Assembly: GCA_902399975.1 (NCBI GenBank)
Contig: CABOHA010000002.1
Coordinates: forward strand, 227,843-291,842
Source: Coriobacteriaceae bacterium
GTDB lineage: Bacteria > Actinomycetota > Coriobacteriia > Coriobacteriales > Coriobacteriaceae
Direction: 5' to 3'
DNA length: 64,000 nt
In this document: positions 30,076-42,018 of the stretch, piece after piece
Numbering within the stretch: position 1 is the stretch's first letter
Layout: every line of letters begins with the position of its first letter
Program-made: the position numbers and the translations under genes
Notes under the pieces: generated by a model
What the model was told of the DNA's origin: nothing
Databases searched by the model: none
The model's input: only the letters and a program-made list of their open reading frames with translations

Positions 30076-32022
30076 ATGGACGTGCAGCTGGCGCGATTTG
30101 CGCTCCACATCATGGAGCACGAGGGCATCAAGCCCGCTGAGCTTGCCGAGGCGTTCGGCGTGAGCGTTCGTACCGTGCGCAACCATGTGCAGGCGGTCAA
30201 TCGCAGCCTTGAGGGCGTCGCGTCTATCGACCTTGCGCGCGGGCGGGGCTATACCGTTTCCGTCGCCGACGAGCAGGCGCTTGATGCGATATTCGAGCAG
30301 GCGCGCAAGCAGCGGCGTGCGTCGTTGCCCCAGACGGCCGAGGCCCGCGTCTCCTATCTCCTCAACGATTTGCTCTCGCGCAGTGATTACATCGCCATCG
30401 ACACACTGGCGAGCGTCCTTTATGTATCCCGGACGAGCATATCGAACGATTTGAAACAGGTCGAGGAGCGCTTGGCGCAGTTTGGCCTCGCCATCGACAG
30501 GCGCAGCCATCATGGCATCAAGGTCATCGGATCCGAGATGGCCAAGCGTCTGTGCCTCGCGAGCCTCGCCATGGAGGGCTCGGATGAGCTGAAGGGCGCG
30601 GCGCGCCTCTCGGTCGACGCCGAGGCGTATCGTGCGCTGTTCGACGTGGTTTCCGATTGCGTCGACGACGTGACGACCGAGGAACGCTTCGCCATCAACT
30701 CGGTCGCCTACCGCAACCTCATCACGCATATCGTCATCGCTTTGTTGCGGATACGCGAAGGTTGCTATGTGCCCATGGAGGGCGAGCAGCTCACCGAGAT
30801 TCGGAAGTCCCCGAGTTTCCCGATTGCCCGGCGCATCTCCGATGCCATCGGCGCACGCACCGGCGTCGTTTTGCCCGACGAGGAGGTCGCCTATATCGCC
30901 ATCCATCTGGCGGGCAAGCGCCTGCTCGGGGATTTCGATGCCGGGGATGATCAGGAGGCGGGGCTTGTCATCTCGGATGAGGTGTGGGATGTCGTGACGG
31001 GCATGCTCGACGCGGTGTGGCGCACGTTCCGATTCGACTTGAGGCACGATTTGGAGCTGCGCATGAATCTCGCGCGCCATCTCGTGCCGCTCGAGGTGCG
31101 CTTGCATCACCATCTGCATCTCGATAATCCCATCTTGGGGGACATCAAGTCGCGTTTTCCGCTTGCCTATTCCATGGCCGTCGAGGCGGGCTCCTCGTTG
31201 GCGGCGCATTATGAAGCTGAGCTTTCCGAGGAAGAGATTGGCTACATCGCTCTCTCCTTCGCCTTGGCGCTCGAGCGCCAAAAGACCGATGCCCCCAAGA
31301 AACGCATTCTGGTGGTCTGTGCCTCGGGCTCGGGCAGCGCCCGGCTGCTGGAGCACCGCTATCGTCAGGAGTTCGGTTCGTACGTCGAGCATATCGAGAC
31401 ATGCGATGCCGCCCACGTGCGCTTCGTCGACTTCTCGCGCATCGACTATGTGTTCACGACGGTTCCGCTTGCCGAGGAGGTGCCGGTCCCGGTACGCCAA
31501 GTGGGCTATTTTCTGGACGCGGCAGAGGTGAGCGACGTGCGTGAAATCCTGCTTTCCGATTCGCGGCGGTCGGATGCCCGCCCGCTGTTCTGCGAGGAGC
31601 TTTTTCTGCCGCATGCGTCGTGCTCGACGCCCGAGGAGGCAATCGAGCTGCTGGTCGGCAAGGCCTCGCGCGTCTACGACCTTTCGCCCGATTTCCTCGA
31701 TTTGGTGTATCGCCGCGAGCAGACGGCTCCGACGGCATTCGGCAACCGGGTCGCCATGCCGCACCCGCTCGAAGCGGCGAGCACGCAGAGCTTCGTGGCC
31801 CTCGCCCTCACCGACGAACCCATCATCTGGGGAGGTCGCGAGGTGCAGGCGGTGTTCCTCGTCTCAATCGCCCGCGATGCGACCGACGTCTCCGAGGGCT
31901 TCTTCTCGGCGATGTCTGAGCTGGTTTTGAGCGAGGCGTTCATCGACCGCCTGCTTTCCGAGCGCTCTTGGCAGACGCTCATCGAGTTGGTCGATCCCAT
32001 CGAGTCGTGCTCCGCACGATAG
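30076..32022 (+). CDS. LicR-like PRD regulator with EIIB and EIIA domains
   Basis: A 648-residue regulator: two N-terminal HTH regions (residues 15-65 and 90-150), PRD1 with H218 and H277, PRD2 with H335, an EIIB-like domain with Cys415 (VVCASGSGSARLLE), and an EIIA domain with His563 (AMPHPLEA). In PRD2 the second His is replaced by Ser394 (YIALSFALALE), so one phosphorylation input is probably lost. It activates a PTS operon when the sugar is present. The IIA gene starts 52 bp later, so it is probably the operon's own activator. AGGAGG precedes the ATG. Confidence 0.9.
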   Translation: MDVQLARFALHIMEHEGIKPAELAEAFGVSVRTVRNHVQAVNRSLEGVASIDLARGRGYTVSVADEQALDAIFEQARKQRRASLPQTAEARVSYLLNDLLSRSDYIAIDTLASVLYVSRTSISNDLKQVEERLAQFGLAIDRRSHHGIKVIGSEMAKRLCLASLAMEGSDELKGAARLSVDAEAYRALFDVVSDCVDDVTTEERFAINSVAYRNLITHIVIALLRIREGCYVPMEGEQLTEIRKSPSFPIARRISDAIGARTGVVLPDEEVAYIAIHLAGKRLLGDFDAGDDQEAGLVISDEVWDVVTGMLDAVWRTFRFDLRHDLELRMNLARHLVPLEVRLHHHLHLDNPILGDIKSRFPLAYSMAVEAGSSLAAHYEAELSEEEIGYIALSFALALERQKTDAPKKRILVVCASGSGSARLLEHRYRQEFGSYVEHIETCDAAHVRFVDFSRIDYVFTTVPLAEEVPVPVRQVGYFLDAAEVSDVREILLSDSRRSDARPLFCEELFLPHASCSTPEEAIELLVGKASRVYDLSPDFLDLVYRREQTAPTAFGNRVAMPHPLEAASTQSFVALALTDEPIIWGGREVQAVFLVSIARDATDVSEGFFSAMSELVLSEAFIDRLLSERSWQTLIELVDPIESCSAR

Positions 32023-32073
32023 CCCATACGTTTTCCATTGAGATATTTGCAAACCGAGAGGGAGGTGAAAACC

Positions 32074-32409
32074 ATGGCAGAGGAGGAACAGAGCACCGAG
32101 ATGATCTCCTTCGGCATCATCGCTTCGGCGGGTCAGGCGCGCAGCCTCGCCTTCGAGGCGCTGAAGAAGGCCAAGGAGCATGATTTCGAGGCGGCGAAGG
32201 CCCTGCTCGAGCAGAGCAAGGAGGCCGCGCTCGAGGCCCATCACGTGCAGACCCAGCTTCTTTCCAAGGAGGCTTCGGGCGACCATACCGTCGTCGACGT
32301 GATGCTCGTGCACGCCCAGGACCATCTCATGACCTCGATGCTCGCACAGGAGCTGGTCGAGGAGATCGTGAATGTGTATCGCGAGCTCGACGCGACGCGC
32401 GCCGAGTAA
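32074..32409 (+). CDS. PTS lactose/cellobiose-type IIA subunit
   Basis: A 111-residue helical phosphotransfer protein. The active His is H80 in VMLVHAQDHLMT. GGGAGG precedes the ATG at 32074; an upstream in-frame ATG adds 12 residues with no support. It is the first structural gene of PTS locus 2, which unlike locus 1 has the order IIA-IIB-IIC. Confidence 0.93.
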   Translation: MAEEEQSTEMISFGIIASAGQARSLAFEALKKAKEHDFEAAKALLEQSKEAALEAHHVQTQLLSKEASGDHTVVDVMLVHAQDHLMTSMLAQELVEEIVNVYRELDATRAE

Positions 32410-32480
32410 TGCGGGCGGGATGGCGCGCTCAAGGCCGCCGTCTTTGTTGATACGACCATTATGCAAGGAGAATCAAAACA

Positions 32481-32777
32481 ATGAAGGTATTGCTGGTTTG
32501 CGCCATGGGGATGTCCACGAGCATTCTCATGAAGAAGCTTGAGAAGTATGCCGCTGAGCAGGGGATCAATTTCAGCATCGCCGCCCAGAGCGTCAACACG
32601 TACAAGACGGTCTGCCATGAGTATGACTGCATCCTCATGGGTCCGCAGATTTCCTATCAGAAGGACAACATCGCCGCCGAGTCCGGCATGCCGGTCGCCG
32701 TCATTCCGCCGACCGATTACGGCACGGGCAACTGCGCCAATATCATGAAGCTCATCGAGTCTCTCGTCCAGGGCTAG
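32481..32777 (+). CDS. PTS lactose/cellobiose-type IIB subunit
   Basis: A 98-residue protein with the phosphorylated Cys7 in LLVCAMGMSTSILM. It relays phosphate from IIA to the incoming sugar. AAGGAG precedes the ATG. It lies 71 bp after IIA and 34 bp before IIC. Confidence 0.94.
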   Translation: MKVLLVCAMGMSTSILMKKLEKYAAEQGINFSIAAQSVNTYKTVCHEYDCILMGPQISYQKDNIAAESGMPVAVIPPTDYGTGNCANIMKLIESLVQG

Positions 32778-32811
32778 ATACCCGTCTCGATCGAAGAGAA
32801 ACGGAACACCA

Positions 32812-34116
32812 ATGTCCAAACTTGACAACCTGTATCAATCCCCAGTGATGATGAAGCTGCAGGAATGGGGCGGCAAGCTCCAGGCCAACAAGGCCCTGTC
32901 CGCCATCAGCGGTGGCATGATGGCGGCCATGGCGGTCATCCTCGCCGGCGCCATCTTCACCGTCGTCGCCACGCTGCTGGATATCGTAGGCGTGCTCGAG
33001 ACGACCGACGCCGCCTATATGTGGCTCACCACGCCCTATAACATGACCATGGGCATCCTGGGCGTCGTCGTGGCCTTCGCCGTGGGCTACATCTACTCCA
33101 AGAACTTGGAGATGGAGGGCGCGCTGGCGAACGGCATCGTCACCATGATTCTCTTCCTGCTCGTGTGTGCTCCCGTTCAGAGTGTCACCCTGCAGGATGG
33201 CTCGACCATGAGAGTGCTCGCCACCACCTACCTTGGCGGCACCGGTCTCTTCACCGCGCTCATCATCCCGCTGGTTTCGGTCAAGATCATCGATTTCTGC
33301 CAGAAGCATCACGTGAGCCTCAAGATGCCCGACGCGGTTCCGCAGTTCCTTTCGGACGCTTTCGCGACCCTCGTGCCGCTCGTCATCTGCATCCTGCTCT
33401 GGCATGGTCTCAACACACTTGCCCAGATGACCATCGGCGTCGTGCTCCCGGGCGCCATCGCCGGTATCCTGTCCATCCCGCTGACGCCCCTCATGTCGGT
33501 GCCCGGCATGTTCGTACTCGCGTTTGTGTGCCAGCTGCTCTGGAGTCTCGGCATCCACGGCGCGATGGTGCTCTCTCCGGTCATCATGGCCCCCATGATC
33601 CAGTTCTACACCCAGAACGCCGAGCTCGTCGCCTCCGGCCAGGCTGCCATGTTCGCTCCGATCGCCCTGTATGGCGTCATGTCTTGCTGCGGTGGTAGCG
33701 GCAACGTGCTGCCGCTCGCCGTGCTTTGCATGCGTTCCAAGTCCGAGCAGCTTCGCGCTGTGGGCAAGGCCGGTATCGTTCCTGCGGTGTTCAACATCTC
33801 CGAGCCCATGGCGTTCGGTACTCCCATCATCTATAACCCCATCATGGCCATCCCGTTTATCCTGAACCCCATGATCATCATGTTCTTTGCCTATATCGGC
33901 TACTCGCTCGATTTCTTCCAGCCCGGCCACCTGCTCATCATGACGCAGCTGCCGATCATCATGCAGAGCTTCATGCCCTCCCTTGCGTGGCAGAACCTCT
34001 TCATTGCCCCTATGGCCTTCGTCATCGCCTTCTTGGTCTACCTGCCGTTCGTGAAGGTGTATGACCATCAGCTGTGCGAGAAGGAGGCTGCCGAGAAGGC
34101 CGCTTCCGAAGCGTAG
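32812..34116 (+). CDS. PTS lactose/cellobiose-type IIC permease
   Basis: A 434-residue inner-membrane permease with about ten hydrophobic segments. NISEPMAFGTPIIYNPIMAIP is the conserved substrate-site loop of the EIIC family. It moves a disaccharide inward for phosphorylation by IIB. The tail is short compared with that of locus 1. The neighbouring GH1 and MupG-type genes suggest a beta-linked sugar, possibly derived from glycans or peptidoglycan. Confidence 0.93.
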   Translation: MSKLDNLYQSPVMMKLQEWGGKLQANKALSAISGGMMAAMAVILAGAIFTVVATLLDIVGVLETTDAAYMWLTTPYNMTMGILGVVVAFAVGYIYSKNLEMEGALANGIVTMILFLLVCAPVQSVTLQDGSTMRVLATTYLGGTGLFTALIIPLVSVKIIDFCQKHHVSLKMPDAVPQFLSDAFATLVPLVICILLWHGLNTLAQMTIGVVLPGAIAGILSIPLTPLMSVPGMFVLAFVCQLLWSLGIHGAMVLSPVIMAPMIQFYTQNAELVASGQAAMFAPIALYGVMSCCGGSGNVLPLAVLCMRSKSEQLRAVGKAGIVPAVFNISEPMAFGTPIIYNPIMAIPFILNPMIIMFFAYIGYSLDFFQPGHLLIMTQLPIIMQSFMPSLAWQNLFIAPMAFVIAFLVYLPFVKVYDHQLCEKEAAEKAASEA

Positions 34117-34170
34117 GGACCATCTTGGCGCATGTGCGCATGTGCCCCACTCTCTGCGGGTGACTTGTGA

Positions 34171-36781
<2,611 letters not shown>

Positions 36782-36845
36782 CCGTCCGGACTGCGGCGGG
36801 GCGGTTAATCGAGTTGCGCGATGCGCCGCCCCGCGCATCTGCTGA

Positions 36846-37436
36846 TTACAATCGCAAGAGACGCACGCTCGTCTCCGCAAGAGCGGGGGCGAGCGTTTGC
36901 GTAGAGGTGCCGCGGATCTCGGCGAGCAGGGAGAGCGTGTGGGCGAGCGAGGCTTCCAGCTCTGCGGCGGAGCAGGGGGCATCGAGCCATGCGGGCGCAT
37001 CCGTCTCCAAGAGCAGTGCGTCTTCCGGCAGTTGGCGCGCGTAGGCGCGCCCGCGCCTGGTCGCGAGCATGCACTCGTTGACCGAGACGAGGCACCCGAG
37101 CGCGCGCAGGCGGTTCAAGTCCTCGCCGCTGCCCGAAAACCAGTGGAAGATGCAGGTCGCGTGCGCGGGGAGGCCGTGGCGCTCGAGGATGTCGAGCGCT
37201 TCTGTGGCGGCGTGTACGGCATGGATGGACACGACGCGGCCCGCGCGCGGCTGCGCGGCGCAGGCGGCCACGATGCGGTCGAAGGCGCAGAGCTGCGCCG
37301 CGCGCGTCGATGCATGGGCGCGCGAGAAGTCGAGCCCGACTTCGCCCACGAATTCGTGGGCGGCGGCTTGGGCGGCCGCCCACGCAGCCGTCTTCTCGCC
37401 GGCAGGGCCCGCCTCGACGCGCTGGATTGGCAACAC
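36846..37436 (-). pseudogene. TatD-family hydrolase, N-terminus lost at IS junction
   Basis: About 196 residues of a TatD DNase-like protein remain. HEFVGEVGLDFSRAHA, VSIHAVHA, CIFHWFSGSGEDL, and LLLETDAPAWL with the last metal Asp are present. The N-terminal 80 residues or so with the HxH metal site are missing: the frame meets the IS3-like element at about 37437 and no matching N-terminus lies on its other side. It is probably inactive. Confidence 0.8.
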
Positions 37437-38136
37437 CTATTTGGACGATTCCGGGAGGGACAGCCCCGCTTCCCTGAACTCGACCGGCGACATGTAGCCC
37501 AGCGTCGAGTGGATCCTGAAGTTGTTGTACCAGTTCACGTAGTCCGAGAGCTTGGCCCGGAGCTCGCGCGTCGTGCCGAACGTCTCGCGGTGGACGAGCT
37601 CGGCCTTCAGTATCCTGTTGGTCGACTCGTCGACGGCGTTGTCGTAGGGGCAGCCCTTGGCCGACAGCGACCTCTCTATGCCGAAGGTCTCGAGCATCAG
37701 GTCGATCTCGGCGTTGTCGAACTCGCTGCCGCGGTCCGTGTGGAAGACCTCGATGTCCGCGCTGCGCCGACATGGGGCAGCGGCCCCCGTTGGCCGCCAT
37801 GGCCCTCACTTCCGAGCGTATACCGGCGCCGCTCGTCTTAAGACGTCGACCTCCATCCGGAACCTGCGGTTCTCGCGCTCGGGCTCCAGGATCCGGTTCT
37901 GCTCGGGCGTGCGGTTGTCGGCGGCGCGCGGCGAGCCGGTCGCGTTTATCGACTTGATCCACCTCTCCACGGTGCTCTTGCCGAGGTCGCACTCGTCCAT
38001 GGCCTCGCGCCTGGGCTTTCCGGCGTTGTGGAGATCGACTATCTTCCTCTTGAACTCGTCGGTGAAATGCCTCGGTCTGGGGCCGGTCGAGGCCGAGCCC
38101 CCGGTCCGGCTGGGGTAGCATGTCGCTGCGGACCAC
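37437..38136 (-). mobile_element. Internally deleted IS3-family element
   Basis: On the minus strand an OrfA-like helix-turn-helix frame (FTDEFKRKIVDLHNAGKPRR, ending about 37806) is followed by only the C-terminal part of an OrfB integrase (FHTDRGSEFDN, then NWYNNFRIHSTLGYMSPVEF). About two thirds of OrfB is missing, including the first acidic catalytic residues. A complete IS3 element is about 1.2-1.3 kb; this is about 0.7 kb. Clear terminal inverted repeats were not found. It cannot move by itself. Confidence 0.8.
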
Positions 38137-38227
38137 TGTCTTTCCTCTCGTTGAATATCTAGGCGCTGACGATTCTAGGCGATGGCCCTCTCTTGCTTCT
38201 TACACCTCGATTGTGCTCGCTACCCCC

Positions 38228-38262
38228 AGCGGGTCCGGATCGAGCGATCCGGACCCGCTTTT
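38228..38262 (+). terminator. Orphan terminator beside the IS3 remnant
   Basis: AGCGGGTCCGGATCG (38228-38242) pairs perfectly with CGATCCGGACCCGCT (38245-38259), followed by TTTT. No intact plus-strand gene ends just before it, so its gene was probably lost when the IS rearranged the locus. Confidence 0.8.
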
Positions 38263-38280
38263 GGGGTTTGCCGGAAACCC

Positions 38281-38491
38281 GGTGGTCAAAAAAGGCCAAA
38301 TATGAGTACTGTTACCAGTTTAGTGGCAGCCAAATGGCCTCCAAAATCGGTGCCAGCGGCCAAAAGTGCATCGATTTTCGTCCTTCAGAGTCGTGATCGG
38401 GCTCCAAACAAGGCGATTTTGCTGCTCTGGACCGGAAAATCGCTGCTACTAATTTGGTGACAGTACTCATATTTGGCCTTTTTTGACCACC
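38281..38491. repeat. 211-bp element with 37-bp inverted ends (MITE-like)
   Basis: Left end 38281-38317 and right end 38455-38491 are complementary in 36 of 37 bases, beginning GGTGGTCAAAAAAGGCC. Pairing continues inward with mismatches (GTTTAGTGGCAGC against GCTGCTACTAAT). There is no open frame of note. It is either a non-autonomous mobile element or a long structured RNA. Confidence 0.85.
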
Positions 38492-38523
38492 GCCCCTTGG
38501 CCCAGGACAAAACGGGCCGCTCG

Positions 38524-38592
38524 AATCTTGGGGCGGGTCCATTTTCGGCTATCCTCAGCTTGCCAGTTCGAAAATGGATCCGCCCCAAGATT
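38524..38592. repeat. 69-bp palindrome upstream of nadA
   Basis: Arms 38524-38547 and 38569-38592 pair with one mismatch over 24 bases (AATCTTGGGGCGG... type). No T-run follows. A direct copy of CCCCAAGATT also occurs at 38677-38686 just before nadA. Confidence 0.8.
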
Positions 38593-38611
38593 GAATCTTT
38601 ATTCCAACTTT

Positions 38612-38661
38612 ACACCTAGGTTTACAGCTGTCTTGTCAGCTGTAAACCTAGGTGTCATACT
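38612..38661 (+). promoter_or_regulatory. NiaR-type operator over the nadA promoter
   Basis: A perfect 19-bp inverted repeat (38612-38630 and 38637-38655) has TCTTGT at its centre; the inner core reads TTTACAGCTG...CAGCTGTAAA. A possible promoter, TTGTCA (38633-38638) and CATACT (38656-38661) with 17 bp between, overlaps its right half. The operon encodes NiaR itself, whose known sites are palindromes upstream of nad genes, so autorepression by niacin-bound NiaR is likely. Confidence 0.8.
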
Positions 38662-38696
38662 AAAGCCCCAAGATTCGCCAAAAGAGAGGGGCCTTG

Positions 38697-39722
38697 ATGG
38701 CACAGAGCGCGAACATGGATGCGTCGGAGCTTGCACGCGACATTGCGGCCGGCCTGGCATCGGCAACGACGGCAACGGAGCGCGCGGCATTGGTGCCCGC
38801 AGAGCTCGTCGAGGCCATTCAGCAACTTAAAACCCAGCGCGACGCGGTGATCCTGGCGCACTATTACGTGGCGCCCGAGGTCCAGGCTGTGGCCGATTAC
38901 GTCGGCGACAGCTTCTACCTGGCTAAGCTCGCCAAGAGCCTGCCGCAGCAGACCATCGTGCTGTGCGGCGTGGAGTTTATGGGCGAGAGCGCCAAGCTGC
39001 TCAACCCCACCAAGACCGTGCTGCTGCCCGAGCCGGGCGCGGACTGCCCCATGGCTCATATGGTCAAGCGCGAGACGGTCGACGCGGCGCGCGCCGAGTA
39101 CGGCGACGACCTGGCCGTGGTCTGCTACGTCAACTCCACGGTCGAGATCAAGAGCTGGAGCGACGTGTGCGTCACCAGCTCCAACGCCGTCAAGATCGTG
39201 TCCGAGCTGCCGCAGCAGCATATCCTGTTCATTCCCGACCAAAACCTCGGCCGCTTCGTAGCCGAGCAGGTGCCGCAAAAGCACGTCATTCTCAACAACG
39301 GCTACTGCCCGCGCCATCACATCATCACCGTCGAGCAGATCGTCGACGCGACGGAGGCCCACCCCGACGCGCTCGTGCTGGCGCACCCCGAGTGCAAGGC
39401 CGACGTCCTGGCCGAGGCCGACTACATCGGCTCCACCGCCGGCATCATCAAGTATGCCGAGGAGTCCGACGCGAGCGAGTTCATTATCGTGACGGTTCGC
39501 GGCGTGCTCTACGAGCTCGAGCGCCGCTGCCAGGGCACCGGCAAGAAGTTCTACTTCCCCGCGGTGCAGCCCACCTGCGTCAACATGGACCTCATCACGC
39601 TCGAAAAGCTCGTGCGCTGCCTGGAGACGGGCGAGGGCGAGGTGCAGATCGGCGTCTCGGACGAGGCGGCAGACCAGGCCAAGCTCACGCTCGACCGCAT
39701 GCTCGAGTACGCAGCACGCTAG
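38697..39722 (+). CDS. nadA: Quinolinate synthase
   Basis: A 341-residue 4Fe-4S enzyme that condenses iminoaspartate and dihydroxyacetone phosphate to quinolinate. VILAHYYVAPEVQAVADYVGDS starts the first repeat; LCGVEFMGESAKLL, CYVNSTVEIKSWSDVCVTSSN and HPECKADV carry conserved residues and two of the cluster Cys, and the third is in VQPTCVNMDLITLEK. AGAGAGGGG precedes the ATG. It is the first gene of nadABC-niaR. Confidence 0.96.
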   Translation: MAQSANMDASELARDIAAGLASATTATERAALVPAELVEAIQQLKTQRDAVILAHYYVAPEVQAVADYVGDSFYLAKLAKSLPQQTIVLCGVEFMGESAKLLNPTKTVLLPEPGADCPMAHMVKRETVDAARAEYGDDLAVVCYVNSTVEIKSWSDVCVTSSNAVKIVSELPQQHILFIPDQNLGRFVAEQVPQKHVILNNGYCPRHHIITVEQIVDATEAHPDALVLAHPECKADVLAEADYIGSTAGIIKYAEESDASEFIIVTVRGVLYELERRCQGTGKKFYFPAVQPTCVNMDLITLEKLVRCLETGEGEVQIGVSDEAADQAKLTLDRMLEYAAR

Positions 39723-39777
39723 AACAATGTGGCATGAGGGACGGTTCCTTATGTCACATTCAAGGGAGAGGATTCCT

Positions 39778-41154
39778 GTGGAAACCAAGCAATACCCCGA
39801 TATGGAGTGCGACGTCGTCATTGCCGGCTGCGGCGTGGCGGGCCTGTACGCGGCGCTCAACCTGCCGACGAGTACGCGCGTGATCATGCTCTCCAAGGGC
39901 GCGGTCGACGAGTGCGATTCGATGCTCGCGCAGGGCGGCATCTGCGTGCTGCCCGAGGGCTCGGACTACGATGCCTTCTTTGAGGACACCATGCACGCCG
40001 GCCATTACGAGAACCGCCGCGAGAGCGTCGACATCATGATCCGCTCGAGCCGCTCGGTCATCAACGACCTGCTAGCGATGGGCGTGGATTTTGAGCGCAA
40101 GGCCGATGGCGGCCTCGACTTTACCCGCGAGGGCGCGCACAGCCGCCCGCGCATCGCCTTCCATGCCGATATTACGGGCAAGGAGATTACGACCAAACTG
40201 CTCCAGGCTGTCCGCAAGCTGGACAACGTGCAGATTCTCGAACACGTTGCCATGACCGATATCCTGACTGCCGAGCGCGATGGCGCCACGGCGTGCACCG
40301 GCGTCGTCGCCGTTTCCGTGGACGAGGACGATTCAGCTCGCCCCGCCGACGAGCTGACAAATGCCGCTGAGGACGTGCATGCCGGCGAGCCCTTTAAGAT
40401 CCATGCCCGCCATACGCTGTGGGCAACGGGCGGCATCGGCGGCGTATACGACCACTCGACCAACTACCCGCAGCTCACGGGCGATGCCTGCTATATCGCT
40501 CAGGAGCATGGCATTAAGATGGAGCACCTGGACTACGTGCAGATCCATCCCACGGGACTGTTCTCGCCGCAGCCGGGCCGCACCTTCCTGATCAGCGAGA
40601 GCTGCCGCGGCGAAGGCGCGATTTTGCTCAACGCCGCCGGCGAGCGCTTTACCGACGAGCTGCAGCCGCGCGATGTTGTCGCCGCCGCTATTCGCGAGCA
40701 GATGAAGCAGGACGGCACCGAGCACGAGTGGCTGAGCTTTGCCCCCGTCGAGCGCGACGTGGTGACCGGGCATTTTGCCAATATCCGTGCGCGCTGCCTG
40801 GAGGACGGACGCGACATCCTGGACGAGCCCATCCCTGTCACACCCACGCAGCACTACTTTATGGGCGGCGTATGGGTCGACAAGGACGGCCGCACCTCGA
40901 TGTCCGAGCTCTACGCCGCCGGCGAGACGGCTTGCAATGGCGTGCACGGCAAGAACCGCCTGGCTTCTAACAGCCTGCTCGAGTCCCTAGTTTGGGGCCG
41001 CCGCGCTGCTTGGCGTATGCGCACCGGCGAGTCGCTGACCGTGGAGCAGGCCGGTGAGCCCGCACTTGACGGGCGTCACCGCGCCCTGAGCGCCGATACC
41101 CTTGCAATCGATGATTTGGCCCGTGCCGCCGGCACGCAGGCCGTGGAGGAGTAG
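39778..41154 (+). CDS. nadB: L-aspartate oxidase
   Basis: A 458-residue FAD enzyme that oxidises L-aspartate to iminoaspartate for NadA. The dinucleotide fold is VVIAGCGVAGLYAALNL. The succinate-dehydrogenase-like motifs SRPRIAFHADITGKEI, QIHPTGLFSP and GGVWVDKDGRTS follow. I chose the GTG at 39778 because GGGAGAGG precedes it; ATG starts at 39727 and 39751 would add up to 17 residues. The C-terminus is shorter than in Escherichia coli NadB, as in other short forms. Confidence 0.93.
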   Translation: METKQYPDMECDVVIAGCGVAGLYAALNLPTSTRVIMLSKGAVDECDSMLAQGGICVLPEGSDYDAFFEDTMHAGHYENRRESVDIMIRSSRSVINDLLAMGVDFERKADGGLDFTREGAHSRPRIAFHADITGKEITTKLLQAVRKLDNVQILEHVAMTDILTAERDGATACTGVVAVSVDEDDSARPADELTNAAEDVHAGEPFKIHARHTLWATGGIGGVYDHSTNYPQLTGDACYIAQEHGIKMEHLDYVQIHPTGLFSPQPGRTFLISESCRGEGAILLNAAGERFTDELQPRDVVAAAIREQMKQDGTEHEWLSFAPVERDVVTGHFANIRARCLEDGRDILDEPIPVTPTQHYFMGGVWVDKDGRTSMSELYAAGETACNGVHGKNRLASNSLLESLVWGRRAAWRMRTGESLTVEQAGEPALDGRHRALSADTLAIDDLARAAGTQAVEE

Positions 41155-41157
41155 ACC

Positions 41158-42018
41158 ATGAATCCCATTACCATGAAGCTCGTCGTCGATGATCTGATTT
41201 TGCGGGCTCTGCGCGAGGACATCACGTTTGAGGACGTGAGCACGGCGAGCGTGTGCCCCACGGCGCGTCCCGCTACCGTTGAGCTTATCGCCAAGGCCGA
41301 CGGTATCATCGCGGGCTTGGATGTGTTCGCTCGCACCTTTGAGCTGCTGGATTCGCAGAGCTCGGTGCTGTTTGATGTTGCCGACGGTGACGAAGTGCAC
41401 GCCGGCGACCACGTGGGCCAGGTGCGCGGCGATGCGCGCGTGCTGCTTTCGGGCGAGCGCGTGGCGCTCAACTACCTGCAGCGCATGAGCGGTATCGCTA
41501 CCTATACGCACAGAATGGCAGCGGCGCTCGAGGGTACCAAGACCGTGCTTGTCGACACACGCAAGACCACGCCGGGCATGCGCGTCTTCGAGAAGGCGGC
41601 GGTCGAGATCGGCGGCGGCAGCAACCATCGCTACAACCTGTCGACAGCCGTCATGCTCAAGGACAACCACATCGATGCCGCCGGTGGCGTGACGCGCGCG
41701 ATCGAGATGGCGCGCGCCCACGCGTCGTTTACCACGACGGTCGAGATTGAGTGCGAGAACCTGGACATGGTACGCGAAGCCGTGGAGGCCGGTGCCGACA
41801 TTATCATGTTCGACAACATGACCCATGACGACATGGCCGCCGCCATCGAGCTTATCGCCGGTCGCGCCAAGACCGAGTGCTCGGGCAACGTGGACGCTAA
41901 CAATATCCGCGCGCTTGCCGACCTGGGCGTCGACTACATTAGCTCGGGCGCCCTGACGCACTCCGCGCCGATCCTCGACCTCTCGCTTAAGCACCTGCGT
42001 CTGCTGGACGGTAAATAA
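41158..42018 (+). CDS. nadC: Nicotinate-nucleotide pyrophosphorylase (quinolinate phosphoribosyltransferase)
   Basis: A 286-residue enzyme converting quinolinate and PRPP to nicotinate mononucleotide. VALNYLQRMSGIATYTHRM, VDTRKTTPGMRVFEKAAV and MLKDNHIDAAGGV are the family's active-site motifs. Its start is 3 bp after nadB and its stop overlaps the niaR start (TAATG), so the operon is tightly coupled. Confidence 0.96.
   Translation: MNPITMKLVVDDLILRALREDITFEDVSTASVCPTARPATVELIAKADGIIAGLDVFARTFELLDSQSSVLFDVADGDEVHAGDHVGQVRGDARVLLSGERVALNYLQRMSGIATYTHRMAAALEGTKTVLVDTRKTTPGMRVFEKAAVEIGGGSNHRYNLSTAVMLKDNHIDAAGGVTRAIEMARAHASFTTTVEIECENLDMVREAVEAGADIIMFDNMTHDDMAAAIELIAGRAKTECSGNVDANNIRALADLGVDYISSGALTHSAPILDLSLKHLRLLDGK

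Noticed and set aside
36805..38136. A 443-codon minus-strand frame spanning tatD and the IS3 element
   Set aside because: It is Arg/Ala-rich noise in a third frame; the real frames have IS3 OrfA/OrfB and TatD motifs.
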